Assembly (NCBI GenBank): GCA_005879435.1
Contig: VBKX01000100.1
Coordinates: 2,542 to 8,140, forward strand
Direction of reading: 5' to 3'
Source of the DNA: Deltaproteobacteria bacterium
GTDB taxonomy: Bacteria; Desulfobacterota; Binatia; UBA9968
Length of the DNA stretch: 5,599 bases
The notes under the pieces are model-generated. The model saw nothing but the letters and a program-made list of their open reading frames with translations, did no database searches and was not told the DNA's origin. A program made the position numbers and the translations under genes. Positions 1 through 4,967 of this stretch are shown here, piece after piece (position 1 is the stretch's first letter; every line of letters starts with the position of its first letter).

Positions 1-1
1 G

Positions 2-283
2 GGTGATTACAAAAAAAGCCCGCTGTTTTCGCCGCGCGAAAAGCTCGCATTGGAGTTGTGCGAGCGGATGACTTACACCAACAAGCGGGTTACGGATCGT
101 TTTTTCAACCGGCTGAAACGGCATTTCTCGGAGGAAGAGTTGGTCGAGCTGGCGGCGATCATTGCTCTGGAGAATTTCCGTAGCAAGTTCAATCCGGTCT
201 TTGCCGTCGAGGCGCAGGGGTTTTGTCCGCTACCGGCGGTCAAAGAGGTGGCGGCAGAGGCAGCCAGCCATTTTCATAAATGA
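2..283 (+). CDS. Carboxymuconolactone decarboxylase family protein, C-terminal part (5' end outside window)
   Basis: The frame is open from the left edge to TGA at 281-283, giving 93 residues of the C-terminal half of a CMD/AhpD-like protein. Visible features are the SPREKLALELCERMT segment, a VTDRFFNRLKRHFSEEELVEL helix pair and an AAIIALENFRSKFN helix followed by the EAQGFCP tail, a pattern usual for family members of about 180 aa. The family includes small all-helical peroxidases and decarboxylases that normally use a CxxC or ExxCxxH active site. That site would lie upstream, so catalytic competence cannot be judged and the substrate is unknown. A TTG at 50 could serve as a start, but family-like sequence precedes it, so the true start is off the window. 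The gene ends 39 nt before the broken substrate-binding-protein gene on the same strand, so the two may have shared a transcript. Confidence 0.75.
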   Translation, partial: GDYKKSPLFSPREKLALELCERMTYTNKRVTDRFFNRLKRHFSEEELVELAAIIALENFRSKFNPVFAVEAQGFCPLPAVKEVAAEAASHFHK

Positions 284-322
284 GTCGTAGAGGACGATGG
301 GTTTGATGATGCGGGAGGTCTC

Positions 323-919
323 ATGATTCTGCGCGCGATCGCAACTTTTGCATTTGTCCTGCTGGCGCAGCCTGAGATCGAATCGGTTGAAGCATTGATC
401 GGAAAAACCGTCGGGGTTACGGCATTGACCGACGCCGTAGGCATGTCGACGAGCGTGATTCTGCGCGCCCACGGCATTGAGGCCGGTAAGGTCACGCTGT
501 TGGCAATGCAGGTGACAGACAACGCCATCAAAGCGCTCACGAGCAAGCGAATCGCGGCGACGTTGCTAGCCCCGCCTTACGTCGAGGAACTTCAGGCAAA
601 GGGTTACGTAAAGTTGGCTGAAGCTCGCACCTACGCGCCGCTGAGCTTTATCGGTTTAGTCACGGCGATCGATACCATGAAAAAATCGCCGCAAAAAGTT
701 TATGGCATGATTGCCGCGCTACATCGCACGATGACCTACATTGTCAATCCGGCAAATCGAACCGAAGTCGTGCAGTATGTCTCAAGTTATCACAAGATCG
801 ATTTGCCGTTGGCGGAAAAGGCCTTCGCGGCGCAGATGCTAGGCTACAGTAAGGACGGTACGAAACCGCGCGCCGCAGTCGAAAAGGAGATCGAGATCTA
901 CCGTGAAAGGAAGATATGA
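323..919 (+). pseudogene. Truncated NMT1/THI5-like ABC substrate-binding protein lacking most of its N-terminal lobe
   Basis: The frame encodes 198 aa, against about 320-340 for a complete member. Residues 17-31 (PEIESVEALIGKTVG) correspond to the conserved 'P-[DE]-[IL]...DLKGK..GV' hinge region that lies near residues 108-124 of the related protein starting at 4968. Downstream order is also conserved: the LRAHGIEAGKV helix, AIKALTSKRIAATLLAPPYVEEL (the '..APPY' segment) and a C-terminal helical region. About 90-100 residues of lobe 1 are therefore missing. Residues 1-16 (MILR, then AIATFAFVLLAQ) look like a signal peptide, and a GGGAGG lies at 313-318, 4 nt before the ATG. This suggests an internal deletion that fused the old signal peptide to the middle of the protein. 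Simple loss of the 5' end is the alternative. The protein also stops at EIEIYRERKI, roughly 30 residues before the usual end. It may still be translated and exported, but a ligand cleft missing half of one lobe is unlikely to bind substrate. Confidence 0.75.
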
Positions 920-969
920 GTTTGCTGAGGAAGGTGCAGAGCCGCTGAGACTTGGATTATTTAGGGCGC

Positions 970-1155
970 TTATCGTTTATAATTTTCACTCCCCCAGATC
1001 TCTTTCAAAAAGCCGCTCTTTTCTAGATTACTGACGAAGCTGTTGTCGTAAATTTCTTCCGGTTTCTTCCTAACCGGGGTGCCGCTTTCACGGGCGAGCT
1101 CGACGGCTTCGGCCACCGCTTTGCCGGGGACGACCATCGTGCGGTCGAGGACTTC
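970..1155 (-). pseudogene. 3' remnant of a substrate-binding-protein gene (last 61 codons plus stop)
   Basis: Read on the minus strand, this segment encodes EVLDRTMVVPGKAVAEAVEL onward to the terminal IWGSENYKR and TAA. It matches the C-terminus of the gene at 2718-3736, where the equivalent ends read EILDRTMVVPGK and IWGSENYRR. By hand alignment, 173 of 186 bases are identical between 970-1155 and 2718-2903 without a gap, and several of the differences are silent. Similarity stops abruptly at 1155/1156 inside the gene and begins at the stop codon on the other side. The surrounding open frame extends to a non-ATG start at 1188 but the added residues are unlike the family. This is a gene fragment, not an independent small protein. 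It points tail to tail at the truncated gene ending at 919. Confidence 0.85.
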
Positions 1156-1512
1156 TCGGAATTGACGTTCCAAAAAACTGGAACGCAATCTGTCATCCCT
1201 GCTGTTGAATTCCTGGCACGCATAAAATATTTGCTCACTCGCCGTTCGTTATTATCCTGTTACGAAGGGTTTTTTGACGAAGCTTTCGACGCCTCGCAAG
1301 GTGCACAGAAAAGAACCGCTTCGGACAAGTATTTTTGAACTGTTGTCGAAAAGCAGCCCGTGATGTCGTGCTCTGTCATCATAACTTCAAATTTGCGGCC
1401 GTGGCATGGATGTTGCGCCCAATTGGGTTACCAAAAAGTCGAAAATTTCTCCACCGCCGGGCTCTAAAACAAACGCCTCTTTTGTAATTTTCGTAAATCA
1501 AAAATTTAGATT
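1156..1512. other. 357-nt stretch with no recognisable gene, upstream of the bactofilin operon
   Basis: No frame on either strand in this stretch gives a protein I recognise; the possible frames are short and interrupted. It should contain the promoter of the bactofilin operon, but I found no convincing -35/-10 pair. It includes a hairpin at 1167-1184 and a 10-bp palindrome CCCAATTGGG at 1418-1427. The last 40 bases before the bactofilin start are AT-rich. The left boundary is where similarity to the 2718-3736 gene ends, so this may be the original flank of the bactofilin operon or a decayed gene. Confidence 0.5.
1167..1184. repeat. Small perfect inverted repeat (GTTCCA / TGGAAC)
   Basis: GTTCCA at 1167-1172 and TGGAAC at 1179-1184 are perfect reverse complements around a 6-nt loop, AAAAAC. 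The repeat starts only 12 nt beyond the point where the gene remnant at 970-1155 loses similarity to its full-length relative. There is no T-tract after it on either strand, so it is not a typical intrinsic terminator. It could be a binding site, a breakpoint scar or chance. Confidence 0.35.
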
Positions 1513-1884
1513 ATGGGACTCTGGAAGAAAAATTCAAATTCCAATCATGGCGTAACGTCAATTATCGATCATGGCTGCGAAGCAGAAGGACGGCTTAATT
1601 TCATTGGGACGGTAGCTATGAACGGTAAATTCCGTGGTGAACTCTTTTCTGCGGATACGCTTCTCTTGGGCAAGGAGGGCGAGGTTGAAGCCGAAATCCA
1701 GGTGGCAGTGGCCATTATCAACGGGCAGGTAAAAGGCAATATCACCGGGCGTGAACGCATCGAGCTCGGCCGTACGGCGCGGATTTTCGGCAACATTGTG
1801 ACGCCTGTATTGGTGCTGGAGGAGGGCGCGGTGTTTGACGGGCAGTGTAAGACGAGCCAGCAGGAGGGTCAGAAACATGAATAG
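1513..1884 (+). CDS. Bactofilin (polymer-forming cytoskeletal protein, DUF583 family)
   Basis: The 123-aa product has a short charged N-terminal tail (MGLWKKNSNSNHGVTSI) followed from about residue 18 to 112 by the repetitive right-handed beta-helix of bactofilins. Diagnostic stretches are GRLNFIGTVAMNGKFRGEL, LLLGKEGEVEAEI, IINGQVKGNITGRERIEL, ARIFGNIVTPVLVLEEGAVF and DGQC, with regularly spaced Gly and branched hydrophobic residues. Bactofilins self-assemble without nucleotide into filaments on the inner face of the membrane and position cell-wall enzymes. The length is usual for a small bactofilin. The ATG at 1513 has no clear Shine-Dalgarno sequence; the preceding 20 nt are AT-rich. The gene overlaps the following M23 peptidase gene by 8 nt, an arrangement that ties it to peptidoglycan remodelling, as in the BacA-LmdC pair of Hyphomonas and the CcmA-Csd1 system of Helicobacter. 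Confidence 0.92.
   Translation: MGLWKKNSNSNHGVTSIIDHGCEAEGRLNFIGTVAMNGKFRGELFSADTLLLGKEGEVEAEIQVAVAIINGQVKGNITGRERIELGRTARIFGNIVTPVLVLEEGAVFDGQCKTSQQEGQKHE
1862..1867 (+). promoter_or_regulatory. Strong ribosome binding site inside the bactofilin gene, for the M23 peptidase
   Basis: AGGAGG lies within the bactofilin reading frame, 9 nt before ATG 1877. It selects this ATG over the longer open frame beginning at 1835, whose extra 14 residues (MTGSVRRASRRVRN) lack such a site. Its position inside the upstream gene suggests coupled translation of the two proteins. Confidence 0.85.
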
Positions 1885-2659
1885 TCCATACTCCATCATG
1901 GTTCTACGGGGAACGCAGGTGCGTCGATTCGTGGTTTCTCAAAAGGGGCTCCGTCAACTCCTGTTGGCCGGTATAACGGTTGTGTTTGCGGGTGGGGTGT
2001 TATTTAGCGACTATATCGAGGCGGAAAAAAAGAAAGTCGACGACGTCATTGCAAACGGTCAAGCGCAAAAAGACAAATTAACAGTGCTTCGGAATCGGGC
2101 ACAGGAGGTCCAGAAAACGCTTGTTCAGTGGAAAGGCTTGCGTGAGAGAATTCAAGCTTCGTTGCCGCGCCGAGGCGAGCCTGCTTCTGAACGTGAGTAC
2201 GAAGGCGAGGAATTACAGCAGTTTCTCGCCGCTCTCCAGGGAGAGCTTAAGCAGATGATCGCGTCGCTTCCTTCCGAATGGCCTATAAATGGACAGGTAG
2301 TCTCGGGAGTGGGGATGCGCCCGTCTCCCTGGACCGGCAAGATGGAGTACCACGCGGGACTGGACATTCCCAAACCGATAGGTACTCCGGTCCAGGCGTC
2401 TGGAGACGCTGTTGTGGAATCGATCGACGGTAAGCGCGGGACAATCGTATTGAACCATGGCCAGGAGATCACAACTCTATATTCCCACCTGTCTAAAATC
2501 TTTGTCAACGAAGGCGAGCGGGTGCGCAAAGGACAACCGATCGCGGCGGTGGGTAATACAGGGAAGAGTACCGGTCCACATCTACACTACGAAGTAAGAG
2601 TAGCCGGCGTCGCCATCGATCCGCGGCAAAATTTAATCAGCGCGAGGCGCGAAGAGTAG
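1877..2659 (+). CDS. Membrane-anchored M23 family metallopeptidase (peptidoglycan endopeptidase)
   Basis: The protein is 260 aa from ATG 1877. Residues 1-23 form a basic cytoplasmic segment, about 24-47 a single membrane span (QLLLAGITVVFAGGVLF), and about 48-130 a charged, probably coiled-coil linker. The LytM/M23 domain runs from about 138 to 253. Zinc ligands are visible as H159 and D163 in HAGLD and H237 in the HLH motif. H204 in YSHLS and H235 supply the other catalytic histidines, so the active site appears complete. Known members cleave peptide crosslinks in peptidoglycan; the exact bond is not readable here. The N-in, C-out layout puts the enzyme in the periplasm with its tail near the membrane face where bactofilin polymerises. 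Overlap with the bactofilin gene and the strong internal ribosome binding site support one operon. It resembles LmdC-type partners of bactofilins in architecture, but orthology is not proven. Confidence 0.92.
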   Translation: MNSPYSIMVLRGTQVRRFVVSQKGLRQLLLAGITVVFAGGVLFSDYIEAEKKKVDDVIANGQAQKDKLTVLRNRAQEVQKTLVQWKGLRERIQASLPRRGEPASEREYEGEELQQFLAALQGELKQMIASLPSEWPINGQVVSGVGMRPSPWTGKMEYHAGLDIPKPIGTPVQASGDAVVESIDGKRGTIVLNHGQEITTLYSHLSKIFVNEGERVRKGQPIAAVGNTGKSTGPHLHYEVRVAGVAIDPRQNLISARREE

Positions 2660-2717
2660 AGTTCTTTGACGGCCAAGGCCGGCAATTGGGTTTCGTTCTA
2701 ACACACAAATTTCGCGT

Positions 2718-2903
2718 TTAGCGTCTGTAATTCTCGCTCCCCCAGATCTCTTTCAAAAAGCCGCTCTTTTCTAGATTACTGACGAAGGTGTTGTCGTAAA
2801 TCTCTTCCGGCTTCTTCCTGACCGGGGTGCCGCTTTCACGGGCGAGCTCGACGGATTCGGCGACCGCTTTGCCGGGGACAACCATCGTGCGGTCGAGGAT
2901 TTC
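2718..2903 (-). repeat. Direct-repeat partner of 970-1155 (3' end of substrate-binding-protein gene)
   Basis: This segment and 970-1155 are gap-free copies in the same orientation that differ at 13 of 186 bases by hand count. Together they bracket the bactofilin/M23 operon and its upstream region (1156-2717). Both copies start exactly at the gene's stop codon, and the flanks outside that point are not similar. Confidence 0.8.
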
Positions 2904-3736
2904 CCTGGCGTAGACGTCGTAGGCGGATTGCAGCGCTTGTTGATCGTTGGTGCGCATGGCTTTGGCCACCGAAGCTTTCGCTTTGTCGGGATTCTTCTCG
3001 ACGAAGTAGACGATCTCGGCCAAGGCGGCAACCGCCCGCTGGACGATCTCTGGGCGCTCGCGCAGCATCTTGTAGCTGGTATGAAGCGAGCTGTAGATAA
3101 ACGGCAGATTTAAATCGATCAAGCGGTAGAGCACGTTGAAACCTTCGTTCTTCGCGCGGACGTCGAGCGGCGGCGTAATGATGACTCCCTGGACTATTCC
3201 CGCGGCCATCGCTTGATAGCGCTCGCCCTGGCTGCCGCCGATCGGTCGGATCGTAACCGATTCAGCAGGCAGGCCGAGTTTCTTTACGACTGCGCGCGAG
3301 AGCCGGTCGCTCAAGTCGCCGGCGCGCGCGATGCCCAGAGCTTTGCCCTTCAGATCTTCCGGGCGTCTGACCTCTTTTCGCGTTACCAAAACGTAGGGCA
3401 GCTTGACCAGCGGAGAAGCAACGATCTTCGCCTCGATCCCCGCCGCCATTCCTGGATAATTGCATCGGATGCGCAGTAGGTGAATTGGACCTCGTCGCCG
3501 GCAAGAGCCGAGAGATTGGGCCCGCTGCCGCGGATAAAAATATTCTCGAATTTCATGCCGTACTTATCGAACAGACCATTATCGAGCGCCGTATAAAGAT
3601 GGATGAAACCACCCGACACGGCGCAAGTCGAAATTCTAAAACTGAGAATCTTCTCGCCCGGTTTGGGCAAGTAGGGATTGGCGAATGAAACGGAGGCAAC
3701 GAGGCAAAAAAGGAATGCGATGATTGCTGGCTTCAT
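2718..3736 (-). pseudogene. NMT1/THI5-like ABC substrate-binding protein, broken by a single-base frameshift
   Basis: ATG at 3736-3734 opens a signal peptide (MKPAIIAFLFCLVASVSFA) and a mature start NPYLPKPGE like that of the intact neighbour. The frame follows family sequence through YCASDAII (about residue 93), then runs into unrelated sequence and stops near 3383. The family sequence resumes in another frame at PGMAAGIEAKIVASPLVKLP (3455 downward) and continues to NYRR and TAA at 2718. One base is missing around 3456-3460: the span is 1019 nt, and adding one base gives 339 aa, close to the 340 aa of the paralog at 3819-4841. The neighbour reads ADGSLPGLAAG at this point. No other lesion is seen, so this is either a recent mutation or a sequencing or assembly error. 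The ATG at 3449 is not a credible restart. If repaired, it would be a secreted ligand-binding protein with unknown ligand and no adjacent transporter. Confidence 0.88.
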
Positions 3737-3745
3737 GGGCCGGAC

Positions 3746-3773
3746 TTTATGCCAATGGCAGCGACCTTGTAAA
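3746..3773 (-). promoter_or_regulatory. Candidate promoter and operator of the frameshifted substrate-binding-protein gene
   Basis: On the minus strand, TTTACA (3773-3768) and CATAAA (3751-3746) are 16 nt apart, matching 5/6 and 4/6 of the sigma70 consensus. Between them, overlapping the first base of the -10, is the perfect inverted repeat TGCCA-A-TGGCA at 3750-3760. The layout recurs before the gene at 3819-4841. The predicted transcription start would fall only a few bases before the ATG, and no Shine-Dalgarno sequence is present, which suggests a very short leader. Confidence 0.45.
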
Positions 3774-3818
3774 TAGGATGTCATCCGCAGAGTTTTCAAC
3801 CAGCAACTTAAAAGATGT

Positions 3819-4841
3819 TTATCGCCGGTAGTTCTCGGTTCCCCAAAGTTCTTTGAGAAAGCCGCTTTTCTCCAGGTTATTTACGAAGCTGTTGTCGTAA
3901 AGTTCTTCGGGTTTTCTTCTGACTAGGGTTCCGGTTTCGCGGGCGATATCTACAGCTTCGCTCACGGATTTGCCCGGTACGACCATGGTGCGGTCGACGA
4001 TTTCCTTGGCGTACACGTTGTACGACGATTGCAGCGCTTCTTCATCCTTCACGCGCATTGCTTTGGCAATGGCTGCTTTGGCCTTGTCGGGATTCTTCTC
4101 GACGAAGTAGACCGTCTCGGCCAACGCGGCGACCATGCGTTGCACGATTTCCGGCCGTTCGCGCAGCATTTTATAGTTGGTGATCAGGGAGCTGTAGATG
4201 AACGGGATCTCTAGGTCGATCAGCCGGTAGATAATATTGAAGCCGTCGCTTTTAGCGCGGATATCCAGCGGCGGTGTCACGAGGATCGCTTGAACGACGT
4301 TGCCGACCATGGCTTGATAGCGCTCGGTCTGACTGCCGCCAATAGGATGAATGGTCACTTCATCGGTTGTCAGGCCGAATTTTCTCACGACCTGCCGCGA
4401 CAGACGCGCGCTCAAGTCACCCGGCCGCGTCACGCCGATGGATTTGCCTTTGAGATCTTCAGGCCGGCGAATCTCTTTACGCGCGACCATGACGTAGGGG
4501 AGCTTGACGAGCGGAGAGGCGACGAATTTGGCTTCGACACCCGCCGCGAGACCGGGCAAGCTGCCATCAGCCGCACCGTAGTTGAACTGGACCTGGTCGT
4601 TCGCCAGCGCGGCGAGCGCCGGCGATTGGCCGCGAATATAGACGTGCTCGCATTTAAGGCCGTACTTTTCAAAAATTCCGTAATCGAGGCCGCTGTAGAA
4701 ATGCACAAAGCCGCCCGTGACCGCCGAGGTCGCTACCCGAAGCTTCGTTGGCGGCTCGCCAGGCTTGAGTAGATAGGGATTGGCGGCCGCGCTGGCTTCG
4801 AACAGTACAACTAGAAACGCAAAAATGACTAGTTGCTTCAT
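3819..4841 (-). CDS. NMT1/THI5-like (SsuA/TauA-type) ABC transporter substrate-binding protein
   Basis: This intact 340-aa protein starts with a signal peptide (MKQLVIFAFLVVLFEASAA, probable cleavage before AN at 20-21), so it is exported to the periplasm. The mature N-terminus NPYLLKPGEPP leads into the first strand KLRVATSAVTGGF. Next come the YGIFEKYGLKCE helix and strand (54-65), the ALAALANDQVQF segment (75-86), the hinge RKEIRRPEDLKGKSIGVTR (121-139), and VTPPLDIRAK (188-197) in lobe 2. The C-terminal tail VDRTMVVPGK to ENYRR is strongly conserved with the paralogs at 2718-3736 and 970-1155. Proteins of this fold bind small organic ligands such as sulfonates, pyrimidine precursors or aromatic compounds; the ligand here cannot be inferred. 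No permease or ATPase gene is adjacent, so it must use a distant transporter or serve another role. The gene lies 82 nt upstream of its broken paralog on the same strand. Confidence 0.9.
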   Translation of the reverse strand: MKQLVIFAFLVVLFEASAAANPYLLKPGEPPTKLRVATSAVTGGFVHFYSGLDYGIFEKYGLKCEHVYIRGQSPALAALANDQVQFNYGAADGSLPGLAAGVEAKFVASPLVKLPYVMVARKEIRRPEDLKGKSIGVTRPGDLSARLSRQVVRKFGLTTDEVTIHPIGGSQTERYQAMVGNVVQAILVTPPLDIRAKSDGFNIIYRLIDLEIPFIYSSLITNYKMLRERPEIVQRMVAALAETVYFVEKNPDKAKAAIAKAMRVKDEEALQSSYNVYAKEIVDRTMVVPGKSVSEAVDIARETGTLVRRKPEELYDNSFVNNLEKSGFLKELWGTENYRR

Positions 4842-4852
4842 GTCGTCCGGAC

Positions 4853-4880
4853 TCTATGCCAAATGGCGCCAGGGTGTAAA
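4853..4880 (-). promoter_or_regulatory. Candidate promoter and operator of the intact substrate-binding-protein gene
   Basis: On the minus strand, TTTACA (4880-4875) and CATAGA (4858-4853) are 16 nt apart, the same spacing as upstream of the paralog at 3736. The spacer contains the inverted repeat GCCA-AA-TGGC (4858-4867). CTATTTACA, GCCATT and GGCATA.AGTCCGG are shared between the two upstream regions, while sequence beyond CTATTTACA diverges. The -10 match is weak (3/6), so the promoter call rests mainly on conservation and spacing. Confidence 0.42.
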
Positions 4881-4905
4881 TAGAGAAGGCGCGCACCGAT
4901 TGTGC

Positions 4906-4935
4906 TTGACGCTCGGCGGCGCGCTGACTTATTTT
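4906..4935 (+). promoter_or_regulatory. Candidate sigma70-type promoter for the gene at 4968
   Basis: TTGACG (4906-4911, 5/6 match) is followed after 18 nt by TATTTT (4930-4935, 4/6 match). It lies in the 126-nt divergent intergenic region, about 25 nt beyond the minus-strand -35 element, and would give a leader of roughly 25 nt containing the ribosome binding site. Confidence 0.45.
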
Positions 4936-4955
4936 TAGCCGGACGTGAGGTGCGG

Positions 4956-4961
4956 AAGGAG
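4956..4961 (+). promoter_or_regulatory. Ribosome binding site fixing the start at 4968
   Basis: AAGGAG lies 6 nt before the ATG at 4968, close to ideal spacing. It contrasts with the two minus-strand paralogs, which lack any such site. Confidence 0.8.
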
Positions 4962-4967
4962 CGACTC

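Noticed and set aside
1214..1234. TGGCAC...TTGC resembling a sigma54 promoter
   Set aside because: The two halves are 11 nt apart instead of about 5, so the GG/GC spacing is wrong.
1156..1240. Continuation of the substrate-binding-protein remnant beyond 1155
   Set aside because: Only scattered matches (GACGT, TGGCACGCAT against TGGTGCGCAT) were found, with inconsistent spacing relative to 2904-2957.
1418..1427. Palindrome CCCAATTGGG upstream of bactofilin
   Set aside because: A single 10-bp palindrome with no second copy and no adjacent promoter elements is compatible with chance.
1835..1876. Longer N-terminus for the M23 peptidase
   Set aside because: The extra 14 residues come from bactofilin codons read in another frame, and the AGGAGG at 1862-1867 points to ATG 1877.
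1558..1899. 113-codon open frame on the - strand
   Set aside because: It is antisense to bactofilin, whose beta-helix pattern is unmistakable.
2670..2681. Small hairpin (CGGC-CAAG-GCCG) between the convergent M23 and substrate-binding-protein genes
   Set aside because: The stem is only 4 bp and no T-run follows on either strand, so I do not call an intrinsic terminator.
3737..3799. Longer N-terminus for the frameshifted substrate-binding protein
   Set aside because: The 21 extra residues precede a normal signal peptide and overlap the conserved promoter-like block shared with the paralog.
4290..4772. 160-codon open frame on the + strand
   Set aside because: It lies wholly antisense to the well-supported substrate-binding-protein gene at 3819-4841, has no family resemblance and is a shadow of that gene's codon bias.
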